The notes under the pieces were generated by a model that was given only the letters and a program-made list of their open reading frames with translations, did no database searches and was not told the DNA's origin. From positions 186,001 through 250,000 of the forward strand of contig NZ_QXML01000006.1 in the NCBI RefSeq assembly GCF_003583985.1: a DNA stretch of 64,000 nt, in the 5' to 3' direction. The translations under genes were made by a program, and so were the position numbers. Origin of the DNA: Algoriphagus lacus. GTDB taxonomy: Bacteria; Bacteroidota; Bacteroidia; Cytophagales; Cyclobacteriaceae. Every line of letters begins with the position of its first letter. Within the stretch, counting starts at the first letter, position 1. Below, one piece after another: positions 27,874-35,272 of the stretch.

Positions 27874-27899
27874 GTTGAAATAACGACCAACTTTGTAAT
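27874..27899 (-). promoter_or_regulatory. weak ECF-type promoter candidate for lipoprotein gene
   Basis: ATTAC-N17-CAAC on the minus strand matches the spacing of the strong GTTAC-N17-CGAC elements with one change in each box. The second box ends 24 nt before the lipoprotein ATG, close to the spacing at the stronger sites. Confidence 0.3.
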
Positions 27900-27916
27900 C
27901 ATTGTCTATAAAAAAA

Positions 27917-27948
27917 ATAAAAAAATCCTCCTATTGAGGAGGATTTTA
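27917..27948 (-). terminator. terminator after anti-sigma gene
   Basis: AAATCCTCC and GGAGGATTT form a perfect 9-bp stem with a 6-nt loop. On the minus strand it is followed by seven T. It starts about 20 nt past the anti-sigma-like gene stop and separates it from the lipoprotein gene. Confidence 0.85.
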
Positions 27949-27969
27949 ATGATTATCAGTGAATTGTTT

Positions 27970-28728
27970 TCAGTTTTTAATTTTTAAAATTTGGACTTTG
28001 AGCAGATCCAGTTGGCCAAAATTGTCGTGATAGGTATGGTTTTGGTCTTTGGTAATTTTGACAATTCGCTCTTCTGCTTCGGTAATTTTTCCCTGAATCA
28101 AGTACGCATTTACCAGATAATAGTCCACCTGATCTGCAAAATCCTTGCTTGAACTTGTTTGATTTTCGGATTCAATTCGAGTCAAAAATTCTTCCGCAGC
28201 CTGGCCGTTTTTTAGTTCAAGGTTTGCCAATCCAATTAAAAGATATGTCTTGGCTTCATAACTGTTGATTCCTTTTGCCAACTCCAACACCTGTTCGTAT
28301 TCGCCATTCAGGTAGGCTTGTTCCAAGGCAGCCAGTTCCCCGGTAGATGATCTCAATACTGGAAGTGAATATCCGATTTGGCTTTCGGTGATGCTTTCAG
28401 GGCTGGTGCTGAAAAACAAAACAGCCAGAGTCCCCACCAATAATAAAGTCAATGAAGCGGCGATTCTTCCCAGCCAAACTCTGATTCCAATTTGGATAGG
28501 TTTATTTAGTGTTTCTTCTCTCTCTTCCAGAAATTCTTTTTGGGATTGAGCGATGACCGATTTCCAGCCAGCTAATTCAACAGCTGCACGGCTAATCTGT
28601 AAAGCCGCCAGTTCTTCCTGAAGGGCCAGATCGGTTTTGATGTTTTCCTCCAGTTGGCTTTTCCGTTCTTCCGAAAGCTCTCCATAGAGGTAGGCTTCCA
28701 GTTCTTCAAGGGAGTAATTTTCATTCAT
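27970..28728 (-). CDS. membrane anti-sigma-like protein with TPR-like periplasmic domain
   Basis: A 252-residue single-span protein. The N-terminus (YSLEELEAYLYGELSEERKSQLEENIK) matches the zinc-less anti-sigma N-terminal helix pattern (ExYLxGELs.ee...le). One membrane helix lies near 87-107. The C-terminal part has helical repeats (ALEQAYLNGEYEQVLELAKG, LANLELKNGQAAEEFL), probably TPR-like and periplasmic. The gene overlaps the ECF sigma gene end by 8 bp, so translation is coupled. That context and the topology make an anti-sigma role likely. Confidence 0.8.
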   Translation of the reverse strand: MNENYSLEELEAYLYGELSEERKSQLEENIKTDLALQEELAALQISRAAVELAGWKSVIAQSQKEFLEEREETLNKPIQIGIRVWLGRIAASLTLLLVGTLAVLFFSTSPESITESQIGYSLPVLRSSTGELAALEQAYLNGEYEQVLELAKGINSYEAKTYLLIGLANLELKNGQAAEEFLTRIESENQTSSSKDFADQVDYYLVNAYLIQGKITEAEERIVKITKDQNHTYHDNFGQLDLLKVQILKIKN

Positions 28729-29329
28729 GTCGTAGTGCTTTTTGGAGATTTTTGGAAAGGGCAGGAGATGATTTAACCTGATCAGTTAGGCTTTGAAGGC
28801 ATTTGTACTTTTTGTTTCTAAGGACTTGCTCTGAGCTGAACTCCAGCTTTTCGCCTATTTCCTTCATCGGGAGTTCTTCAAAATAGAAAAGCATCAACAG
28901 TTGCTTGCATTTCTCTCCCAGTTTATCAAACAGGTCCATGACAAACTTCAGGTTTTCGTTTTTACTGATTTGTGCGCTGATGTCACTTTCCAGTTGATCT
29001 TTTTCTCCTTCATATCGCTCATGTCTTGCTTCGGTGCTTTTCCTTCTTCGAAGCTCCGTGATCCAGAGATTTTTGCATATGCTGTACAGAAAAGATTTGA
29101 CGGAGGCCTCTCCGCGGTATTTTTCTTCTGAAACGAGTTTGACAAAAACGAGCATGGCTTCCTGGATCAAATCGGCAGCATCATCGGCAGAACCTGAATT
29201 TTGAATGATGTAATGTTCCAACATGCCATAATGCTGTGAATACAATTGACTTATGGCCTGGTTTGGATCTGATTTGGATTTGATTTTTTCCAAAATCTCC
29301 TGATCGGTCAAATTCCGGTTTAGCTTCAT
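28721..29329 (-). CDS. ECF-family RNA polymerase sigma factor
   Basis: A 202-residue group 4 sigma factor. Region 2 spans about 25-95 (ADDAADLIQEAMLVFVK, then SFLYSICKNLWITELRRRK) and region 4 about 130-185 (KCKQLLMLFYFEELPMKEIGEKL with a helix-turn-helix). It overlaps the anti-sigma-like gene by 8 bp. Its own upstream region carries GGTTAC-N17-CGAC, the same element as before the lipoprotein-CHAT operon, suggesting autoregulation and control of that operon. It is divergent from pncB. Confidence 0.93.
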   Translation of the reverse strand: MKLNRNLTDQEILEKIKSKSDPNQAISQLYSQHYGMLEHYIIQNSGSADDAADLIQEAMLVFVKLVSEEKYRGEASVKSFLYSICKNLWITELRRRKSTEARHERYEGEKDQLESDISAQISKNENLKFVMDLFDKLGEKCKQLLMLFYFEELPMKEIGEKLEFSSEQVLRNKKYKCLQSLTDQVKSSPALSKNLQKALRHE

Positions 29330-29347
29330 CGGCTAATTCTATACTTT

Positions 29348-29374
29348 GTCGTAATGGATGAGAAAAATGTAACC
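29348..29374 (-). promoter_or_regulatory. putative autoregulatory ECF promoter of the sigma gene
   Basis: On the minus strand, GGTTAC (29369-29374), 17 nt and CGAC (29348-29351), extended as CGACAAAG. The second box ends 18 nt before the ATG at 29329. It matches the element at 20238-20264 at both boxes, in the ATTTTT following the first box, and in spacer length. Confidence 0.7.
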
Positions 29375-29418
29375 AAATATCTAAAAATTTATCAGAGCTT
29401 TTCCTAAGCCCCTTTTTC

Positions 29419-29449
29419 TTGGACAGCAAAGCAGTTCGGCTTACCTTTA
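29419..29449 (+). promoter_or_regulatory. probable promoter of pncB
   Basis: TTG at 29419-29421, a 20-bp spacer and TACCTTTA at 29442-29449 match the -33/-7 pattern, with the final G of TAnnTTTG changed to A. The implied transcript start near 29456 precedes the pncB ATG by about 15 nt. Confidence 0.4.
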
Positions 29450-29470
29450 GTATGCTTTTTTACCCTTCTT

Positions 29471-30958
29471 ATGAAAATCACCAAGGATCTCTATCAAAGC
29501 TCACTGGCTCTTTTGACCGATTTTTACCAACTCACGATGGCCTATGGCTATTGGAAATCCGGCAAAGCAGACCAGGAAGCTGTCTTCAATTTGTTTTTCA
29601 GAAAGCATCCTTTTCAGGGTGGTTTTACAATGGCAGCGGGGCTGGAATATCTGATCGATTACTGCGAAAATTTCAATTTTGAGGACGAAGATCTTGCCTA
29701 TCTCGCCAGTATGAAGCGCAAGGATGGCAGTCCCATGTTTGAGCCGGATTTTTTGAAATACCTCTCTGAAATGAAATTCACCTGTGACATTGATGCGGTA
29801 GAGGAAGGGACGGTTGTATTTCCCAATACGCCTTTGGTGCGGGTAAGAGGACCGTTGTTTCAGTGTCAGCTGTTGGAAACCCCGCTTCTAAATATCATCA
29901 ATTTTCAAACGCTTATCGCTACCAAAGCAGCGAGGATCAATTTGGCAACTCTTGGTGAACCTATTATGGAGTTTGGTTTGCGAAGGGCTCAGGGGATTGA
30001 CGGAGCGCTGGCTGCCTCCCGTGCCGCTTACATTGGGGGCTGTACCTCCACGAGCAATGTCCTTGCGGGAAAGTTATTTGGGATTCCGGTTTCCGGTACT
30101 CATGCCCACAGCTGGATTATGTCGTTTGAGACGGAGTTGGAGGCTTTTGAAGCCTATGCGGAGGCTTTTCCAGACAACTGCATCTTTTTGGTAGATACCT
30201 ACGATACGCTCAACGGGGTGAAAAATGCGATCAAAGTTGGTCAGATTTTGCGCAGCAAGGGAAAAGAAATGCTAGGCATTCGGATTGATTCAGGCGATTT
30301 GGCCTATTTCAGCAATAAGGCAAGGGAAATGCTCGATGAAGCAGGATTTCCCGATGCGAAAATTGTTGGTTCCAATGATCTGGACGAGCACATCATCAGT
30401 TCGCTGAAAAGTCAGGAAGCTTCCATTAATGTTTGGGGTGTAGGGACTAAACTCGTCACAGCATTTGATCAACCAGCCTTGGGAGCAGTGTACAAGCTTT
30501 CTGCAATAAAGTCAGAAACGGGAACTTGGGAACCCAAAATCAAACTTTCCCAGCAATCCATAAAAATCAACATCCCCGGAATTCATAATGTGAAGCGATA
30601 CTACTCCAATGGCAAAGCTGTTGCGGATATGATCTATCTGGAAAATCAGGTAATTGATTCCAAAAGCACGATGATTATTGACCCTATGGATCCTACGCAT
30701 AGAAAGCGCTTGATGCCGGCATTTTACAAGGAGGAGATATTGCTAAAAACCATTTTCAAGGCAGGAAAGAACGTGTACCAAATACCGACCTTGGATCAAA
30801 TCAGAGATCGGGGAATCGCACAACTGGAGTCTTTTGATAAAACCCATAAGCGATTGGTAAACCCCCATATTTATCCAGTCGGCTTAGAGGAAAATCTTCA
30901 CCACTTGCGAATGGACCTGGTTTTGAAAGCAAAGAAATTGGACAATGGACTGGAATAA
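29471..30958 (+). CDS. pncB: nicotinate phosphoribosyltransferase
   Basis: A 495-residue enzyme converting nicotinate and PRPP to nicotinate mononucleotide in the Preiss-Handler branch of NAD salvage. It begins with the family block SLALLTDFYQLTMAYGYW. GTHAHSWIMSF contains the conserved active-site His, and GIRIDSGDLAYFSNKAR and VGTKLVTAFDQPALGAVYKL are conserved phosphate and substrate regions. The next gene, pncA, starts inside its last 14 bp, so the two steps of nicotinamide recycling are co-expressed. Confidence 0.95.
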   Translation: MKITKDLYQSSLALLTDFYQLTMAYGYWKSGKADQEAVFNLFFRKHPFQGGFTMAAGLEYLIDYCENFNFEDEDLAYLASMKRKDGSPMFEPDFLKYLSEMKFTCDIDAVEEGTVVFPNTPLVRVRGPLFQCQLLETPLLNIINFQTLIATKAARINLATLGEPIMEFGLRRAQGIDGALAASRAAYIGGCTSTSNVLAGKLFGIPVSGTHAHSWIMSFETELEAFEAYAEAFPDNCIFLVDTYDTLNGVKNAIKVGQILRSKGKEMLGIRIDSGDLAYFSNKAREMLDEAGFPDAKIVGSNDLDEHIISSLKSQEASINVWGVGTKLVTAFDQPALGAVYKLSAIKSETGTWEPKIKLSQQSIKINIPGIHNVKRYYSNGKAVADMIYLENQVIDSKSTMIIDPMDPTHRKRLMPAFYKEEILLKTIFKAGKNVYQIPTLDQIRDRGIAQLESFDKTHKRLVNPHIYPVGLEENLHHLRMDLVLKAKKLDNGLE

Positions 30959-31574
30959 GGAAAATACGGCCCTGATTATCGTTGATGTACAAAACGACTT
31001 TATTCCCGGAGGGTCTTTGGCAGTCCATGAAGGCGATCAGGTGGTCCCTGTGATCAATGTTTTGCAACAAAAATTCAAGTACATCATCGCTACCCAGGAT
31101 TTTCATCCGGCTGATCACGGCAGTTTTGCCGCAAATCATTCAGGGAAAAAACCGGGTGAATTCATCGAATTGGCAGGCTTGACCCAGATTTTGTGGCCGG
31201 TTCATTGTGTGCAAGGAAGCAAGGGTGCAGAATTTCATCCGGATTTGGATCAGAGTCAATGGATCGCTGTCTTTCAAAAAGGGAAAAACCCGGAGGTGGA
31301 TTCGTATTCCGGATTCTTTGACAATGCCAGAAGGGGCGACACCGGGCTCGGAGATTATCTCAAATCCAAGGGAATCAAGCAGGTTTTTGTTTGTGGTCTG
31401 GCTTTGGATTACTGTGTGAAGTTCACTGCTTTGGACGCAAAAAGTTTGGGCTTTGAAACTGCCTTGATTGTGGATGCCACCCGTGCGGTAAACCTTAATC
31501 CAAAAGACGGAAATTCTGCCATTGATGAAATGGAAAAAGCGGGAATTACGATTTTAACCAGTAAAGAAGTTTAA
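30945..31574 (+). CDS. pncA: nicotinamidase
   Basis: A 209-residue amidase of the isochorismatase-like fold that hydrolyses nicotinamide to nicotinate, the substrate of PncB. The catalytic triad is Asp14 (IIVDVQNDF), Lys112 (FQKG) and Cys157 (ALDYC). The metal-site pattern QDFHPADHGSFA provides Asp52, His54 and His58. It overlaps pncB by 14 bp and is followed 3 bp later by a thioesterase gene. Confidence 0.95.
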   Translation: MDWNKENTALIIVDVQNDFIPGGSLAVHEGDQVVPVINVLQQKFKYIIATQDFHPADHGSFAANHSGKKPGEFIELAGLTQILWPVHCVQGSKGAEFHPDLDQSQWIAVFQKGKNPEVDSYSGFFDNARRGDTGLGDYLKSKGIKQVFVCGLALDYCVKFTALDAKSLGFETALIVDATRAVNLNPKDGNSAIDEMEKAGITILTSKEV

Positions 31575-31577
31575 GCC

Positions 31578-32096
31578 ATGTTTGAATATAATCCGGATAA
31601 GCATTATCCGACCGAAACCGAAAGCAGAGTGGTAATCCGTTTTCAGGATTGTGATCCGCTGCGACACCTAAACAACGCGAAGTATTTTGACTATTTCTTC
31701 AATGCGAGAGAAGATCAAGTGCCCAAGTTGTATGGTTTGGAGATCATTGATCTGATCAAAACCTACAAAGCTGCCTGGGTGGTGTACAACCACAACATCA
31801 GCTATGTAAAACCGGCCATGGTCGGGGAGTGGGTTCGGATCATGAGCCGAATTCTCTGGCACAATCACAACACCATCGTGGTGGAATATTACATGACGGA
31901 TGATTCCAAAACCCAATTGAAAACAGTATTGTGGTCGACCATGCGATATGTAACTCTGGCGGAAGGGAAATCTACAGACCACTCGGGGGCTGTCGAGGAT
32001 TTTCTAAAAGCAACTTCGGGGAATCTGGATATTTCGCAGATGAGTATCAAGGATCGGGTCAAAGAATTGAAAGAACATATTGAAAAGGGGAAGTGA
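31578..32096 (+). CDS. hotdog-fold acyl-CoA thioesterase (4HBT family)
   Basis: A 172-residue hotdog protein. RFQDCDPLRHLNNAKYFDYF is the 4-hydroxybenzoyl-CoA-thioesterase-type signature, with the catalytic Asp and the HLNN turn. It lies 3 bp after pncA and shares its transcript, but no metabolic link to NAD salvage is apparent. The acyl-CoA substrate is unknown. Confidence 0.85.
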   Translation: MFEYNPDKHYPTETESRVVIRFQDCDPLRHLNNAKYFDYFFNAREDQVPKLYGLEIIDLIKTYKAAWVVYNHNISYVKPAMVGEWVRIMSRILWHNHNTIVVEYYMTDDSKTQLKTVLWSTMRYVTLAEGKSTDHSGAVEDFLKATSGNLDISQMSIKDRVKELKEHIEKGK

Positions 32097-32103
32097 TTCC
32101 CCT

Positions 32104-32421
32104 TTATTTTTCAAACCCATAATCCCGCTCCACGAGGGCTATCCGAGTTTTGTAGGCAGAATACCATTTTTCTCTTCCGAATTTCTGTGCGATAAGGTGA
32201 TCGGTATGAGCCTTCCAGTTTTTGATTGCCTCCAGACTTTCCCAATACGAAATGGTGATTCCAAGTCCGTCCCGCACGCTTTCATGTCCAAGGTAGCCGG
32301 GTTGAAGTTCTGCCAGTCGAACCATTTCTTCAGCCATTTCTCCATAACCCTCGTCAAGGTCTGTTCTTAAATTGGAAAAAATCACTGCATAATAGGGTGG
32401 AGGAGGGGTCCTGGCGATCAT
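32104..32421 (-). CDS. antibiotic-biosynthesis-monooxygenase-like (ABM) protein
   Basis: A 105-residue ferredoxin-like dimeric alpha-beta barrel protein. YYAVIFSNLR, the PGYLGHESVRDGLGITISYWES block and the C-terminal KTRIALVERDY fit the ABM superfamily, close to the subgroup often called 'antibiotic biosynthesis monooxygenase'. The substrate is unknown. Its ATG overlaps the stop of the upstream DJ-1/PfpI gene by ATGA, indicating coupled translation. Confidence 0.8.
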   Translation of the reverse strand: MIARTPPPPYYAVIFSNLRTDLDEGYGEMAEEMVRLAELQPGYLGHESVRDGLGITISYWESLEAIKNWKAHTDHLIAQKFGREKWYSAYKTRIALVERDYGFEK

Positions 32422-33011
32422 GTGGCACGGAGATAAGGTGTGTATTCCATGTAGGTAGCGGTAGAGTGGGCAAGATCCGCTCCGAAAGTTTTTTCCAACA
32501 GATGCAGGGCAAGATCGATTCCTGCTGATATTCCTGCTGCAGTCCAGATTTTTTCATCGCTTTGTACAAACCGCAAGTCGGGTCGTGGAAATCCGCTGGG
32601 CACGATTTCTTTCATGCTGTCAAAAGTTTCATGGTGTGTGCAGTAAGGCTTTGTATCCAGAAAACCCATCTTTCCCAAAATCCTCGATCCGGAGCATACG
32701 CTCATGGTCCATTGAGATTGAACCGTCAGAGAGTGAATAAATGAAAGTGCTGCAGGGTTTTGGATGATTTTTTTACTGCCTTCTCCTCCGGGAATCACCA
32801 AGAAATCGAAGTTAGGAACTTCGTCAAATCCCAAATCGGGTTTTACCTGAAGACCGTTTCTTGCTCGGATGAGCTGGGAAGATTCACTGAACGTATGCAC
32901 CTGAAGGTGGTCATAACCGGATAATTGCGAAGCGACCGAAAAAACTTCAAAAGGGCCTGCAAAATCCAGGACTTCCACGTCATCAAAAATTAAAATCCCT
33001 AACTGCAGCAT
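32418..33011 (-). CDS. DJ-1/PfpI family protein
   Basis: A 197-residue class I glutamine-amidotransferase-like protein. LGILIFDDVEVLDFAGPFEVF carries the conserved acidic residue Glu13, and SVCSGS holds the nucleophile-elbow Cys106. The pattern is that of the isonitrile hydratase/GlxA-N-terminal group, without the AraC DNA-binding domain. Activity is unknown. It forms a two-gene operon with the ABM protein. Confidence 0.88.
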   Translation of the reverse strand: MLQLGILIFDDVEVLDFAGPFEVFSVASQLSGYDHLQVHTFSESSQLIRARNGLQVKPDLGFDEVPNFDFLVIPGGEGSKKIIQNPAALSFIHSLTVQSQWTMSVCSGSRILGKMGFLDTKPYCTHHETFDSMKEIVPSGFPRPDLRFVQSDEKIWTAAGISAGIDLALHLLEKTFGADLAHSTATYMEYTPYLRAT

Positions 33012-33201
33012 ACACTCTGATTGGTTGCTTTAAAGGTAATTTTTCTACTGACTGAAATATGAGTATGGCTTTAAAAAAAAATCAAGTCTTTGATTTTTAT
33101 CAACAAAATGTAATCAATCAGCAAGAGCTGTAGCGAAGGTCTGAAAATTGCGTCTTAATCAACAGATAATCCAACCCGGTTATTTGAAAACTCAACCAAC
33201 T

Positions 33202-34149
33202 ATGAAAAAAACATTAAACTCCAGGTCAAGTGTATATCTCGGCCTTTTACTTTCAGGAGCCTTTCTTTTCAGCTCCTGCGAAAGTGAACTTGAAGTGGTT
33301 CAGACGATTGATGAAGAATTTTCAGGAGTCCAGCGGATAGAAATCGAATCCGGATTTTTGGAAGTAAACTACGAAGGAAAAGCTGGTCAAACCGGTGTTA
33401 CGTTGGATGGCCTTTTAGAGTCTTCTCGTTCAGGCAATTACCAAATTGATTACAGTTTAGAAGGAAATACCCTTTTTATCGAATTGGATCAGCAGGGGAT
33501 GTTTGGTGGAGGAAATCACCGTGGAGTCCTTAATCTCAGTGGTCCAAAAAACATGGAATTGAATGTGTCCGCCGGTTCGGGAAAAACACAAGTTTCCGGG
33601 ATCGAATATCCAAATTTAGATATCACTTCAGGGTCGGGAAGTATTCGGCTTTATACCATAAAAGCTCCCACTATCCGTCTTCAGGCTGGTTCAGGAGCCA
33701 TAGAGGGCTATAACCTAACTGGAAACGTGGATTTGGAAGCTTCTTCGGGAAAAATAATATTCGATCAATTGGCTGGGAATCTTAAAATTTTCTCCTCAAG
33801 TGGCAATGTGGAGGTAAAAAGATTGTCAGGGAAATTGAATTGTGAATTGAGTGCCGGTAATCTGGAAATGGGCGATGTAGCGGAAGTCGAAGGTCTGAAG
33901 ATCAGTTCTGGAAATATCATAGGAGCTGGAGTGGGTTTGGGAGCTAAAACAAATCTGGTCAGTTCCTCTGGCAAAATTTCTATTCAGACTTTTTCCAACT
34001 TAAAGGCATTCAATTACGACTTTCAGGCGGGAAGCGGAAAAGTGACAGTTGGGCAGAGTTCCTCATCAGGTTCTTTGAAGATTGATAACGGTGCTGCACA
34101 GACCATCCGTGGATCAGTGTCCAGCGGGATAATTGAAATTAAGAATTAA
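33202..34149 (+). CDS. head-GIN domain (DUF2807) lipoprotein
   Basis: A 315-residue lipoprotein. The signal YLGLLLSGAFLFSSCES ends in a lipobox Cys. The mature part is a right-handed beta-helix of the DUF2807/head-GIN type: FSGVQRIEIESGFLEVNY, then repeated 'SGSGKTQVSG', 'SGSGSIRLY', 'AGSGAIEGYN', 'SSSGNVEVKRLSG' rungs. Such proteins are cell-surface or periplasmic and poorly understood. I chose ATG 33202; the in-frame upstream start at 33148 would put 18 extra residues before the signal. A terminator follows. Confidence 0.85.
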   Translation: MKKTLNSRSSVYLGLLLSGAFLFSSCESELEVVQTIDEEFSGVQRIEIESGFLEVNYEGKAGQTGVTLDGLLESSRSGNYQIDYSLEGNTLFIELDQQGMFGGGNHRGVLNLSGPKNMELNVSAGSGKTQVSGIEYPNLDITSGSGSIRLYTIKAPTIRLQAGSGAIEGYNLTGNVDLEASSGKIIFDQLAGNLKIFSSSGNVEVKRLSGKLNCELSAGNLEMGDVAEVEGLKISSGNIIGAGVGLGAKTNLVSSSGKISIQTFSNLKAFNYDFQAGSGKVTVGQSSSSGSLKIDNGAAQTIRGSVSSGIIEIKN

Positions 34150-34168
34150 TTTTTTTTTGCTCAAAAGG

Positions 34169-34199
34169 AAGCCCTGGCCGTAAGGTCAGGGCTTATTGT
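34169..34199 (+). terminator. terminator of head-GIN lipoprotein gene
   Basis: AAGCCCTGGCC and GGTCAGGGCTT pair over 11 positions with one G-U around a GTAA loop, followed by a T-rich tail, 20 nt after the stop. Confidence 0.8.
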
Positions 34200-34333
34200 T
34201 TTCATGAAATGCCAATTGTTTACTAGCGGGTTCAATTGATATCATTTTTATAAATTTTAGAAAAAAGGGTTAAACCTTTACCCCAGTTCCAGAAAAAGTT
34301 CTGGTTTGACTTAGGTCAATTAATTCTGATAGA

Positions 34334-34366
34334 TTGATAATGAACCAACTAGCCTTCTTAATTTTG
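34334..34366 (+). promoter_or_regulatory. promoter-like element in the 34.2-34.8 kb gap
   Basis: TTG (34334-34336), a 22-bp spacer and TAATTTTG (34359-34366), an exact TAnnTTTG. The implied start is near 34373. A strong terminator follows at 34597, with no long ORF between. Confidence 0.4.
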
Positions 34367-34371
34367 TATGC

Positions 34372-34626
34372 ATGACGAGTAATTCAAATTTTATTTTAGA
34401 ATTTAATTTGGAGTTTAACTTCGGAAAGCAGCATCCATTTCAAGTCTTTAAGCTGGCTAAAGTTTGGTTTTAGAATTAGTCTTCGAATTGGATTGATGTC
34501 TTTTAAATTATTTCAATACTGTCTTCCTTTCTGTGTCGAATCCCAAATCCGAATGGGTATTAAAAAGGATTAGTGGAAAGTTGTTCCAATCACCTACACC
34601 CCGGCCTTTGGGCCGGGGTATTGTTT
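34372..34626 (+). ncRNA. possible small transcript (ncRNA or leaderless 33-aa peptide)
   Basis: Bounded by a promoter-like element ending at 34366 and a strong hairpin terminator at 34597-34626. The only notable ORF is 33 codons, ATG 34372 to TAG 34473 (MTSNSNFILEFNLEFNFGK...), whose ATG coincides with the predicted transcript start. The rest of the 652-bp gap (34150-34801) is AT-rich. The transcript is an inference from its boundaries alone. Confidence 0.3.
34597..34626 (+). terminator. orphan strong intrinsic terminator
   Basis: ACCCCGGCC and GGCCGGGGT form a perfect 9-bp GC-rich stem with a TTTG loop, followed by ATTGTTTT. No annotated gene ends upstream within 440 bp, because the head-GIN gene has its own terminator. 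Confidence 0.8.
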
Positions 34627-34801
34627 TGAGTAAAAATTGAGTTTAGATGAATTAAAGAATCTCTTGAAATTGGATAAAATTTTCAGTCTGAATTGGAACT
34701 TATCTAATAATGATTCAATTTATTTATCGATTCCATAAAAATTTTCAATTGCTATTGAATTATATTAAATAGCGGTAGATTTCGAAGTCTTACCAACACA
34801 A

Positions 34802-35179
34802 ATGATTTCTATTCTAGGTCTGATTACTCTCTTTTTGCGACTTTCCTTGGCGATCCAAGGACAGGTGGTGGAGTTGTCGGATTTAGCCATTACCGAGAAT
34901 AAAATCCAATGCGCTGAGCATTCTCCATCACAGGAAATTATTTACTCCGAGTCAAACTGGCTTTCTGGAAATATCAGTTTAGCCCGAAAACTTGAAAAAG
35001 AGGAGCGTGTAGAAATAGAAGGAGAGAGTTTTCTTGGATATTTAGACTTAGTATCATTCAGTTTTCCTGAGAAAGTTTCCATTCTGATTTCCAATTCTGT
35101 CTTTGGAAATAAAGCTATTCGAGGAAGCCTTCCCCCACTTTACGATTTTTTCCATTCCTGGAAGATTCATCTGAGCTAA
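34802..35179 (+). CDS. hypothetical small exported protein
   Basis: A 125-residue ORF that I do not recognise. The first 20 residues (MISILGLITLFLRLSLAIQG) are hydrophobic and could be a signal peptide or anchor. The remainder is mixed charged (KLEKEERVEIEGESFLGYLD) with one Cys. It is 93 bp upstream of dabA on the same strand and may share its transcript. Codon use resembles neighbours, but with no family match it could still be spurious. Confidence 0.45.
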   Translation: MISILGLITLFLRLSLAIQGQVVELSDLAITENKIQCAEHSPSQEIIYSESNWLSGNISLARKLEKEERVEIEGESFLGYLDLVSFSFPEKVSILISNSVFGNKAIRGSLPPLYDFFHSWKIHLS

Positions 35180-35272
35180 TTTTTTTGCCTTTAGGGCTAT
35201 GATTTTCCGGCATCAAGCCGGTTAAATGGGCTTTGCAGCCATTTTAAAATCATTCACTCAGAACTTATCAAA

